The notes under the pieces were generated by a model that made no database searches, was not told where the DNA came from, and saw only the letters and a list, made by a program, of their open reading frames with translations. This document shows, one piece after another, positions 9,042 through 17,066 of a DNA stretch of 64,000 bases (positions are counted from its first letter, which is position 1; every line of letters starts with the position of its first letter). The DNA lies in assembly GCA_018241425.1 (NCBI GenBank), contig JAFEDU010000002.1, positions 310,001-374,000 of the forward strand. The letters run 5' to 3'. The translations under genes and the position numbers were made by a program. The DNA comes from Pseudomonadota bacterium (GTDB taxonomy: Bacteria > Pseudomonadota > Gammaproteobacteria > Steroidobacterales > Steroidobacteraceae).

Positions 9042-11018
9042 TTGCGCCTGAGCTCCCTCCTGCGTGCGCTGCTGCTCGCCGCCCTGGTGGCGCTGAGCGC
9101 GAGCGCGCCCGCGCTCGCCCGCAAGCACGACCCGGAGAAGATGCCGACCGGCGCCATCCGCGACCTGCACTTCGGCGACGTGCTGTACCTGTACCTGCAG
9201 AACACCGAAGACACCGACTTCGAGGCGCTGACGCGGCTGCTCGCCTACCAGCAGTGGAACCTCATGCCGCACCACCAGGACGAGGTGCCGCTGCTCGCCG
9301 GCAGCCTCTACCTGGAGCTCGGCATGCACAACGAGGCGGGGGAGATCTTCGCCCGCGTACTCACCAACCAGGTGCCGACCGGGCCGCGCAACCGCGCCTG
9401 GTTCTACCTCGCCCAGATCTGGTACGCGCGCGGCTACTACGACAAGGCGGACGCCGCGCTGCGCCGCATCAACGGGCGCATGTCGCCGGACCTCGAGGCC
9501 CAGCGCGAGATCCTGTTCGGCAACGTGCTCATGCACGAGGGGCGCTTCGACGAGGCGATCGCCGCGCTCACCAACTGGCGCGGGCCCGAGGTGTGGTCGG
9601 CGTACGCACGCTTCAACCTCGGCGTTGCGCTCATCCGCACCAAGCGCCTGAACGACGCCGACCCGTTCCTCAGCGCGGTCGGCACCATGCTGACCACCGC
9701 CCCGGAGCTCGAGGCGCTGCGTGACCGCGCCAACCTGGCGCTCGGATTTGCGTACCTGCAGGCCGAGCAGCCTGCCCGCGCCCGCACCGCGCTGTCGCGC
9801 GTGCGCCTGAACGGCCCGTACTCCAACAAGGCCCTGCTCGGAATCGGCTGGGCCGATGCGGCGCTCGGGGACTACCAGGGTGCGCTCACGCCGTGGATGG
9901 AACTGCGCGGCCGCAACCTCCTGGATTCGGCGGTGCAGGAGTCCTACCTCGCCGTGCCGTATGCCTTCAGCAAGCTCAACGCCAACGCCCAGTCGGCCGA
10001 GTACTACGAGAGCGCAGTGCAGTCCTTCGATGCCGAGAACGCGCGCCTGGACACGGCGATCGCGGCCATCGAGAAGGGCGACATGCTCGAGCACGTGCTC
10101 GCCAAGGACCGCAACGAGGAGGCCCAGTTCGGCTGGGCCTGGCAGCTGAAGAACCTCCCCGACGCGCCCGAGTCGCGCTACCTGTACACGCTGCTCGCCG
10201 GCAACGACTTCCAGGAGGGCCTGAAGAACTACCGTGGGCTCGTCACCATGAGCGGCAAGCTCGAGCAGCATGCCGACGACATGAGCGCGTTCCAGGACAT
10301 GATCGAGACGCGCGAGCGCGCCTACGCGGAGCGCCTGCCGCGCGCGGACGCACTGCTTGCCTCCGGGGCCGTCGAGAAACTGCAGGCGCGCGACGTGGCC
10401 CTCGAGAACGAGCTGAAGGGCATCGAGGCGCGCCACGACGTCGCAGCCCTGGGCACCGACGAGGAACGCGAGCAGTGGGCCCGCATCCAGCGCATCGAGG
10501 CGGGCCTCGCCGGTGCGCCCGACACCCCGGACAACGCCGAGATGCGCGAGCGCCTGGCGCTCGTCAAGGGCGTGCTGTTCTTTCGCCTGAATGACGCCTA
10601 CGGTGCCCGCGCCTGGCAGGAGCACCGGGGACTGAAGGACCTGTCGCTCGCGCTGCACGAGGCGCAGAGCCGCTGGATCCGGGTCGAGCGCGCGCGCAAG
10701 GCCGTCCCGCAGAACACCGGCGAGTTCGCGAGCCGGGTGACCGCGTTGCGCCAGCGCATCGACACGCTGGAGGCGCGCCTCGTGGCCGCCGAGCAGCAGC
10801 AGCGCAATTACCTCGCCCAGGTCGCGATCCGCGAGCTGGAGGACCAGAAGGACCGCCTCGCGGCCTACCAGATCCAGGCGCGCTTCGCGCTCGGCAGCAT
10901 GTACGACCGGGCCGCTTCCAGCGCTGACGAGGCGAAGCCGCGCAAGGGCGCCGCTCCCGTGCAGAAAGGGGCCGAAGACGAGCCCAGCGACGAGCCCGCA
11001 CCGGAGAAGCCGCAGTGA
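9042..11018 (+). CDS. Periplasmic TPR protein, envelope-machine cluster
   Basis: A 658-residue helical-repeat protein. The TTG start places a signal peptide (RLSSLLRALLLAALVALS, cleavage near PALA) at the N-terminus; the frame upstream of it overlaps the previous gene and looks untranslated. TPR-like pairs run from about residue 60 to 330 (GSLYLELGMHNEAGEIFARV, AWFYLAQIWYARGYYDKADA, ANLALGFAYLQAEQPARART). The C-terminal third is a long charged coiled coil (RQRIDTLEARLVAAEQQQRN onward). It ends in an acidic Pro-rich tail. The stop overlaps the next GTG start (GTGA), so the two are translationally coupled. Its likely job is a periplasmic scaffold. Correspondence to a specific Glt protein cannot be fixed by eye. 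Confidence 0.82.
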   Translation: MRLSSLLRALLLAALVALSASAPALARKHDPEKMPTGAIRDLHFGDVLYLYLQNTEDTDFEALTRLLAYQQWNLMPHHQDEVPLLAGSLYLELGMHNEAGEIFARVLTNQVPTGPRNRAWFYLAQIWYARGYYDKADAALRRINGRMSPDLEAQREILFGNVLMHEGRFDEAIAALTNWRGPEVWSAYARFNLGVALIRTKRLNDADPFLSAVGTMLTTAPELEALRDRANLALGFAYLQAEQPARARTALSRVRLNGPYSNKALLGIGWADAALGDYQGALTPWMELRGRNLLDSAVQESYLAVPYAFSKLNANAQSAEYYESAVQSFDAENARLDTAIAAIEKGDMLEHVLAKDRNEEAQFGWAWQLKNLPDAPESRYLYTLLAGNDFQEGLKNYRGLVTMSGKLEQHADDMSAFQDMIETRERAYAERLPRADALLASGAVEKLQARDVALENELKGIEARHDVAALGTDEEREQWARIQRIEAGLAGAPDTPDNAEMRERLALVKGVLFFRLNDAYGARAWQEHRGLKDLSLALHEAQSRWIRVERARKAVPQNTGEFASRVTALRQRIDTLEARLVAAEQQQRNYLAQVAIRELEDQKDRLAAYQIQARFALGSMYDRAASSADEAKPRKGAAPVQKGAEDEPSDEPAPEKPQ

Positions 11019-13819
11019 GCCGGGCCGGGTGCGCAGCGCTGCGGCTGGCCCTCGCGCTGGCGGTGCTCGCGGCCGCGGGCGCCCCGGCGCAGTCCGGCCC
11101 GCAGACGATCGGCGACCTCACCCAGAAGAAGGTCGAGGTGCACAAGGACACCCCGGCCGATGCCAACGCCACCAAGGCGATGGAGAACTACAGGAAGTTC
11201 CTGGAGCTGCAGAACACCGACCCGAAGCTGCGAGCCGAGGCGATGCGGCGCCTGGGCGACCTCAACCTCGACTCCGGCGAGCTCGAGCGGCTGCAGAAGG
11301 AAGTCACCGCGATCGACATGCAGGGCGCAGAGGCGATCCGCCTGTACACGACGCTGCTCAAGGCCTACCCCGACTACCCACGTAACGACCAGGTGCTCTA
11401 CCAGCTGGCGCGCGCCTACGAGACCACCGGCCAGCCCGACCAGGCGCTCGCCACCCTGGACCGCGTCGTTGCGCACTACCCGCAGAGCCCGCACATCGAC
11501 GAGGTGCAGTTCCGGCGCGGGGAGCTGCTCTTCTCAAGCAAGCGCTACGCGGAGGCCGAGAAGGCCTACGCGGCCGTCATCGGTAAGGGCGGCACCTCGA
11601 GCTTCTACCAGCAGGCCCTCTACAAACACGGCTGGGCGCTGTTCAAGCAGGGCATGACCGTCGAGAGCCTGCCGAGCTTCGGTGGCGTGCTCGACCGCGA
11701 GCTCGGGACCGACCCGCACAAGCCAGTCAAGCTCGAGAGCCTGCGGCGCGGCGACCGCGAGCTGGTCGAGGACACGCTGCGCGTCATGAGCATCGTGTTC
11801 TCCTACAACGACGGCGTCGGCTCGCTCGAGGGCTACGTAAAGCAGCACGGCGAGCGGCCCTACACCTGGCTGCTGTATGCGCGCCTGGGCGACCTTTACG
11901 TCGACAAGCAGCGCTTCCAGGACGCCGCCACCGTGTACCGCGGCTTCGTGGCCCGCGACCCCTACAGCGACCATGCCCCGGACCTGGACATGGCGGCCAT
12001 CGAGGCCTACGGCAAGGGTGGGTTCGCGCAGCTCGTGCTCGATGGCAAGCACGAGTTCGTCGAGCACTACAACTTCGACTCCCCGTACTGGAAGACACGC
12101 AGCCGCGCCGACAACCCGCGCGTGGTCCAGGAGCTGAAGACCAACCTCAAGGATGTCGCCACCTACTTCCACGCCACGGCGCAGAAGTCCAAGAAGGTGT
12201 CCGACTACGAGGAGGCGGCGCGCTGGTACCGTGACTACCTGAAGTCGTTCCCGGGCGATCCGGACTCGGCCGCGACCAACTACCTGCTGGCGGATTGCCT
12301 GTTCGAGAGCCACCAGTACGCCGATGCCGCCACCGAGTACGAGCGTACCGCCTACGACTACCCGCGCAATGACAAGTCCGCGGCTGCCGCACACGCGGCG
12401 CTGGTGTCCTACCAGAAGGCCGGCGAGAGCCTCACCGGGACCGTCAAGGACGCCTGGCACGGCCGCGAGGTGGATGCCAACGTGAAGTTCGCCGAGACCT
12501 TCCCGGAGCATCCCGAGAGCGCCATCGTGCTCACGCACGCCGCCGAGGACATCTACGCGGCCGGCGACCGCGCGCGCGCCATCAAGGTCTCGCAGGAGCT
12601 GCTCGCGCGCCAGCCCCCGGTGGACCTGCCCAAGCAGCGCATTGCCTGGACGATCATCGCGCAGTCGTACTATGACCAGGGCGAATACGCCAAGGCCGAG
12701 CCCGCGTTCGTGCAGGCGCGCGAACTCGCCGGCAACGACGAGAAGATGCGTGCCGACCTGACCGAGCGCCTCGCCGCCAGCGTCTACAAGCAGGGCGAGG
12801 CCAAGCTCCAAGGCGGTGACACCAACGCCGCCGTCGAGGACTTCCTGCGCGTAGCCCGGGTGGCGCCGGACTCGAAGATCCGCGCCAACGCGCAGTACGA
12901 TGCGGCGACCGGACTTGTGAACCTCAAGCAGTGGGACCGCGCCATCGCGGTGCTGGAGGACTTCCGGCGCCAGTTCCCGCAGTCCACGCTGCAGCCCGAC
13001 GTGACCCGCAAGCTCGCCGTCGCCTACGCCGCGGCGAACCGTCCGGCGGATGCGGCGGCCGAGTACGAGCGGATCGCCGCGAACCCGAGTGAGGACAAGG
13101 CCGTGCAGCGCGAGGCGCTCATGCAATCGGCGGACCTATACGCCAAGGCCGGCAACACCACCAAGGCCGCCGGCATGCTGGAGAAGTTCGTCGGCACGAA
13201 TCCCCCGCTCGCGGACGCACAGGAGGCCCGCTGGCACCTGGCCGACTACGCCGAGAAGGCCGGCGATCCGGCGCGGCGCGACCGCTTCTACCACGAGATC
13301 ATCAGCTCCGATGCCCAGGCCGGAGCCCAGCGCACTGAGCGCAGCCACTTCCTGGCGGCGAAGTCGCAGCTCGCCCTGGCACAACCGGCCCGCGATGCCT
13401 TCCGTGCGGTGCGCCTCACAGCGCCGCTCAAGAAGAGCCTTGTGGTCAAGCGCAATGCCCTCGAGACTGCGATGGACGGCTACAAGCGCGCCGCCGACTA
13501 CCAGGTCGCCGAGGTCACCACGGCTGCGACCTACGAGATGGCCGAGCTTTACCGCACGCTCGCCAAGGACGTCATGGCCTCCGAACGCCCCAAGACCCTC
13601 AAGGGGCCGGAGCTTGAGGAGTACAACGCGCTACTCGAGGAACAGGTGTTCCCCTTCGAGGAAGAGGCGATCAAGGCCCACGAGATCAACGCGGCGCGCG
13701 CCAAGGACGGCGTGTACGACGAGTCGGTGCGCAAGAGCTTCCAGGCGCTCGCCGAACTCAAGCCCGCCCGCTACGGCAAGACGGAGATGACCCAGGATGT
13801 CGTCGCCAACCTCGAATAA
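11015..13819 (+). CDS. Large periplasmic TPR protein, GltD/AgmU-like
   Basis: A 934-residue protein with a GTG start overlapping the preceding stop. The signal peptide is residues 1-25 (cleavage after GAPA). Most of the chain is TPR repeats, for example VLYQLARAYETTGQPDQALA, TNYLLADCLFESHQYADAA and AWTIIAQSYYDQGEYAKAEP. The C-terminal region is different: EEQVFPFEEEAIKAHEINAA, then a closing VYDESVRKSFQALAELKPAR. Size, repeat content and its place before a TPR lipoprotein and TolQ/ExbD genes match the large TPR protein (AgmU/GltD type) found in Agl/Glt clusters. That assignment is from context and architecture. It should be periplasmic and interact with the other TPR proteins. Confidence 0.82.
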   Translation: MSRAGCAALRLALALAVLAAAGAPAQSGPQTIGDLTQKKVEVHKDTPADANATKAMENYRKFLELQNTDPKLRAEAMRRLGDLNLDSGELERLQKEVTAIDMQGAEAIRLYTTLLKAYPDYPRNDQVLYQLARAYETTGQPDQALATLDRVVAHYPQSPHIDEVQFRRGELLFSSKRYAEAEKAYAAVIGKGGTSSFYQQALYKHGWALFKQGMTVESLPSFGGVLDRELGTDPHKPVKLESLRRGDRELVEDTLRVMSIVFSYNDGVGSLEGYVKQHGERPYTWLLYARLGDLYVDKQRFQDAATVYRGFVARDPYSDHAPDLDMAAIEAYGKGGFAQLVLDGKHEFVEHYNFDSPYWKTRSRADNPRVVQELKTNLKDVATYFHATAQKSKKVSDYEEAARWYRDYLKSFPGDPDSAATNYLLADCLFESHQYADAATEYERTAYDYPRNDKSAAAAHAALVSYQKAGESLTGTVKDAWHGREVDANVKFAETFPEHPESAIVLTHAAEDIYAAGDRARAIKVSQELLARQPPVDLPKQRIAWTIIAQSYYDQGEYAKAEPAFVQARELAGNDEKMRADLTERLAASVYKQGEAKLQGGDTNAAVEDFLRVARVAPDSKIRANAQYDAATGLVNLKQWDRAIAVLEDFRRQFPQSTLQPDVTRKLAVAYAAANRPADAAAEYERIAANPSEDKAVQREALMQSADLYAKAGNTTKAAGMLEKFVGTNPPLADAQEARWHLADYAEKAGDPARRDRFYHEIISSDAQAGAQRTERSHFLAAKSQLALAQPARDAFRAVRLTAPLKKSLVVKRNALETAMDGYKRAADYQVAEVTTAATYEMAELYRTLAKDVMASERPKTLKGPELEEYNALLEEQVFPFEEEAIKAHEINAARAKDGVYDESVRKSFQALAELKPARYGKTEMTQDVVANLE

Positions 13820-14603
13820 TCACGGCACGTTGCCGGCAGTGCTGGCGGGCCTGCTGCTCGCGGCGGGCTGCGCCTCGCAGCCGCCGCATCCGCCGCCGCG
13901 CGCGGCGGCGCCGGCTCCTGCCGCGCCGGCCACCGCTGCCGCGGTGGCGCCGGCCCCTGGCCCGCCATCGGCTGCCCCGGCCGCGCGACCCGAAGTGCCG
14001 GCCGCGGCGCGCGCGGACTTCGATCGTGCGCTGCGCTACATGCGTGCGGGCAACAACACCGAGGCCGAACTCGGCTTCAAGCAGGTAGCCCTGCAGTACC
14101 CGCAGCTTTCCACGCCGCTCGTCGACCTCGGCCTCCTGCAGCGCAAGCAGGGCCAGTTGGCAGAGGCCGAGCAGAGTCTCAAGGGCGCGGTGCAGCGCGA
14201 ACCGGGCGACGCGGTTGCCTGGACCGAGCTCGGCGTTACGCAGCGCATGCGCGGGGAGTTCAAGGACGCGGCGAGCTCCTACGAGCAGGCGATCGCCGCC
14301 GAGCCGCGCTACGCGCCGGCGTGGCGCAACCTCGGCGTGGTCTCGGACCTGTACCTCGGGGATCCGCAACGCGCGCTGAAGGCGTTCGAGGAGTACAAGT
14401 CGATCACCGGCGAGGAGAAGCCGGTCAGCAGCTGGATCGCGGAACTGCGCCAGCGACTGGGGATCAAGGCGCCGGTGCAGGCGCCGCCCGCGGATGCCGC
14501 GCCGGCTGAGGCGCCCGCCGCTTCACCACCCGCAGTGCCCGCGCCCCAGAGTGCGCCGGCGAACGCGGCGGCCGGCGATAGCGCGCCGGCCACAGGAGGC
14601 TGA
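13797..14603 (+). CDS. TPR lipoprotein, GltE/AglT-like
   Basis: A 268-residue lipoprotein: lipobox LLAAGC with Cys25, then a Pro/Ala linker to about residue 65. Three or four TPR units follow (AGNNTEAELGFKQVALQYPQ, PLVDLGLLQRKQGQLAEAEQ, AWTELGVTQRMRGEFKDAAS, AWRNLGVVSDLYLGDPQRAL). The C-terminal 60 residues are again Pro/Ala-rich. The n-region is unusually poor in basic residues, so the exact start is slightly uncertain; the ATG used overlaps the previous gene by 23 bases, with GGAG upstream. In Myxococcus the AglT/GltE TPR lipoprotein sits in the outer membrane beside AgmU/GltD, which this gene order mirrors. Confidence 0.82.
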   Translation: MSSPTSNNHGTLPAVLAGLLLAAGCASQPPHPPPRAAAPAPAAPATAAAVAPAPGPPSAAPAARPEVPAAARADFDRALRYMRAGNNTEAELGFKQVALQYPQLSTPLVDLGLLQRKQGQLAEAEQSLKGAVQREPGDAVAWTELGVTQRMRGEFKDAASSYEQAIAAEPRYAPAWRNLGVVSDLYLGDPQRALKAFEEYKSITGEEKPVSSWIAELRQRLGIKAPVQAPPADAAPAEAPAASPPAVPAPQSAPANAAAGDSAPATGG

Positions 14604-14605
14604 AT

Positions 14606-15157
14606 ATGGACCGTAACCGCGCATGGGTCGCGCTGGCCGCCGTCGGGTTGCTCGCGTTACTGCCCGTAGGCGTGCGGGCGCAGGCCGCCCCGGCTGCGCA
14701 GCCGCTGCCGCGCCCGCAGGACCTCGAGCCCGGGGTCGACACGAGCCGCGCCACGCCGGCGGACGGGTCCCCCACCGCGCCGGCACCCCCTGCGAAGGCC
14801 GTCCGGGCACCGGCTGCCGCGGGCGTCCCGAAGGCCCCTGCGGCGCCCAAGGCCGCCGCGGCGGCTCCGGGAACGAAGCCATCAGGGGCTGCTACCAAGG
14901 GGGTCGACCGGCTGAACCTCGAGGGCGTGGACGTGACCGGTAACAGCGAGTTACCGAAAGTGCTGTATATCGTTCCCTGGAAGCGCTCGGAGCTCGGTGA
15001 CATGGTCGGTCGCCCGGTGAACAGCCTTCTGGATGAGGTCCTGCAACCGCTCGACCGGGACGTGTTCCGGCGCCAGAACCGCTATTACGACGCCCTGCAG
15101 CCGCAGGGCGATGCATCAAAAGCGGACGCAGCTCCGGATTCGGGCTTGAAGCGGTAA
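14606..15157 (+). CDS. Secreted Pro/Ala-rich protein of the envelope cluster
   Basis: A 183-residue protein with a strong AGGAGG site and only two bases after the preceding stop. The signal peptide ends near VRAQA26. A long low-complexity Ala/Pro/Lys linker (about 30-98) leads to a conserved-looking C-terminal piece: LNLEGVDVTGNSELPKVLYI followed by VPWKR. The second half ends in a helical tail (NSLLDEVLQPLDRDVFRRQN). The linker would let the C-terminal domain span part of the periplasm. Function is unknown. Its fixed place just before tolQ/exbB-type genes argues for a role in the same machine. Confidence 0.8.
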   Translation: MDRNRAWVALAAVGLLALLPVGVRAQAAPAAQPLPRPQDLEPGVDTSRATPADGSPTAPAPPAKAVRAPAAAGVPKAPAAPKAAAAAPGTKPSGAATKGVDRLNLEGVDVTGNSELPKVLYIVPWKRSELGDMVGRPVNSLLDEVLQPLDRDVFRRQNRYYDALQPQGDASKADAAPDSGLKR

Positions 15158-15276
15158 CGGGCCCCGGGGCGGCCTCCCGGGATGAGACCCCGGTCGCAGC
15201 TTTTTGGGCTTATGTCATTCAGTTTTCGATAGTGTTTGTGCTTGTGTGGCGGTGTTTTTGAGCTCGGGAGTGTCAG

Positions 15277-15930
15277 ATGGGCTTGTGGAACCTGATCGTA
15301 CGTTTCTTCCAGGGCGGCGGGGAATTCATGTTCCCCATCGCGATCGTGTTCGTGGTCGGTCTTGCGATCGCCATCGAACGCTACATCTATCTCACCGTGA
15401 CCGCGGCGCGTAACCGCAGTCTGTGGAACGAGATCGTGCCGATGCTGTCGCAGGGCAACTTCCGGGGCGTGGCGCAGGCCACCTCGAAGTCCGACTCCGC
15501 GATCGGGCACATCCTCAACTACGGGCTGGCGCGCATCCAGTCGGCGCGGCGACGTGACGACATCGAGAAGGCCATGGAGGAGAGCCTCATGGAGGTGGTG
15601 CCGCGCCTGGAGAAGCGCACGCACTATCTGGCGACGTTCGCGAACCTCGCGACGCTGCTCGGGCTGCTCGGTACCGTCATGGGACTGATCCGCGCCTTCC
15701 AGGCGGTGGCGACCGTGAACCCGGCCGAGAAGGCGAACCTGCTCTCGGCCAGCATCTCAGTGGCGATGAACTGCACAGCCTTCGGTCTGATGACCGCGGT
15801 GCCGCTGCTGTTCATCCACGCCTGGCTGCAGACCAAGACCACCGAGCTGATCGACAGCCTGGAGATGGCGTCGGTCAAGTTCCTCAACGCGATCACCGAG
15901 CGCCAGGCAGCCGCACCCGCGGCCGCCTGA
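15277..15930 (+). CDS. MotA/TolQ/ExbB proton-channel protein, AglR-like
   Basis: A 217-residue inner-membrane protein. Three membrane helices are visible: about 13-35 (FMFPIAIVFVVGLAIAIERY), 112-135 (ATFANLATLLGLLGTVMGLI) and 152-178 (ISVAMNCTAFGLMTAVPLLF). The second and third carry the conserved TLLGLLGTVMG and small-residue pattern of the TolQ/ExbB/MotA family. With ExbD-type partners it forms a proton-conducting motor powering periplasmic work. GGGAG lies eight bases before the ATG. The 119-base gap upstream is T-rich and may hold an extra promoter or a weak terminator; otherwise it follows the TPR genes directly. In Agl/Glt clusters this subunit is AglR. Confidence 0.9.
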   Translation: MGLWNLIVRFFQGGGEFMFPIAIVFVVGLAIAIERYIYLTVTAARNRSLWNEIVPMLSQGNFRGVAQATSKSDSAIGHILNYGLARIQSARRRDDIEKAMEESLMEVVPRLEKRTHYLATFANLATLLGLLGTVMGLIRAFQAVATVNPAEKANLLSASISVAMNCTAFGLMTAVPLLFIHAWLQTKTTELIDSLEMASVKFLNAITERQAAAPAAA

Positions 15931-15974
15931 AGCTCGCGCGCGTAGAACCGGTGGGCTGGGCTTAAGGGTCCCGC

Positions 15975-16538
15975 ATGCGTCGTTCCTATCAATATCGCAA
16001 GCTGGAGCGTCATAGCCGCAAGCCGGCGGAGCTCCTGCTCGTGCCGATGATCGACATCTTCACGGTGCTGGTGACGTTCCTGCTCATGACCGCGGTGTTC
16101 TCCCGCACCGTGGTCCTGCAGCTGAACCTGCCGCAATCGCAGACCGAGTTCCGCGATCCGCCGCCGGGACTGGTGCTGGAGGTTATCGTGCGCAAGGACC
16201 TGCTGCAGGTCTCCGACCGCAACACCGGCCCGCTCGCGACTCTGCCCAGCACCGCGACCGGCTACGACTACGACGGGCTCGTCGAGTACCTGAAGCGGGT
16301 CAAGGCCAAATTCCCGGAGAAGACCGAGGCGACCATCCTGCTCGAGGCCGACACGCCCTACGACACGCTGGTGCAGGTGATGGATCACGTGCGCGTGTTC
16401 GAGACCGGCTCGGGCATCGATACCACTCAGGCCGAGCTGTTCCCGGACATCTCCATCGGCGATGCGCCGGCCACCGATGCCGCGGTACCGGTGGCCAACA
16501 GCGCGCCGCCGACGCCGGTCAACGGAGCGCACCAATGA
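15975..16538 (+). CDS. ExbD/TolR-like biopolymer transport protein (first copy)
   Basis: A 187-residue ExbD/TolR family protein. It has a short cytoplasmic N-terminus, a single membrane helix (about 22-45) and a periplasmic domain. The helix contains VPMIDIFTVLVTFLL; the Asp in PMID is the conserved protonatable residue of the motor. The periplasmic part includes YDGLVEYLKRVKAKFPEKTE and a predicted alpha/beta core, then an Ala/Pro-rich tail not typical of short ExbD proteins. It pairs with the TolQ-like gene 44 bases upstream and overlaps a second, divergent ExbD gene by four bases. In Agl clusters the two such subunits are AglQ and AglS. Confidence 0.88.
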   Translation: MRRSYQYRKLERHSRKPAELLLVPMIDIFTVLVTFLLMTAVFSRTVVLQLNLPQSQTEFRDPPPGLVLEVIVRKDLLQVSDRNTGPLATLPSTATGYDYDGLVEYLKRVKAKFPEKTEATILLEADTPYDTLVQVMDHVRVFETGSGIDTTQAELFPDISIGDAPATDAAVPVANSAPPTPVNGAHQ

Positions 16539-17059
16539 GCATCTCCAACCGCGCGCTACGCATGGCGCAGCACCACGTGCGCAACCGCGCCGATGCGCAC
16601 CTCAATCTGATCCCGCTGATCGACATCCTCTCGGTGATGGTGGCGTTCCTGCTCGTGTACTCGACCGAGGTCGAGGTGATCCAGAACTCCAAGGGCATCG
16701 AGATCCCGCAGTCGATCGCGCAGACCGCGCCGAAGCAGTCGGTGGTGGTCATGGTCACGAAGAACGACGTGTTTGTGCAGGGCGAGTTCGTGTCGACCGT
16801 CGCCGACGTGCGCGCCAGCACCAGCCCGCTCATCGAGCCGCTGCGCGCCGCCCTGAAGCGCCCGCTGCTGGTCGGCAAGGAGATGACCGAGAAGGATCTG
16901 GCGCAGCGCGAGATCACCGTCATGGCCGACAAGTCGATTCCCTACGACGTGCTGAAGCGCGTGATGGCGACCTGCACGGACGCCGACTACGGCCGCATCT
17001 CGCTCGCCGTGATCCAGAAGGAGAAGCCGGTGTCGACCGCCGTCTTCAAGCCGGGTTAA
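16535..17059 (+). CDS. ExbD/TolR-like biopolymer transport protein (second copy)
   Basis: A 174-residue ExbD-type protein whose ATGA start overlaps the stop of the first copy. The membrane helix contains IPLIDILSVMVAFLLVYST with the conserved Asp. The periplasmic domain (KQSVVVMVTKNDVFVQGEFV; ITVMADKSIPYDVLKRVMAT) follows the ExbD pattern closely. The two copies differ widely outside the helix, so they are likely distinct subunits of one channel rather than a recent duplication, as in AglQ/AglS. The next gene begins seven bases downstream. Confidence 0.9.
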   Translation: MSISNRALRMAQHHVRNRADAHLNLIPLIDILSVMVAFLLVYSTEVEVIQNSKGIEIPQSIAQTAPKQSVVVMVTKNDVFVQGEFVSTVADVRASTSPLIEPLRAALKRPLLVGKEMTEKDLAQREITVMADKSIPYDVLKRVMATCTDADYGRISLAVIQKEKPVSTAVFKPG

Positions 17060-17066
17060 CAGCCAC

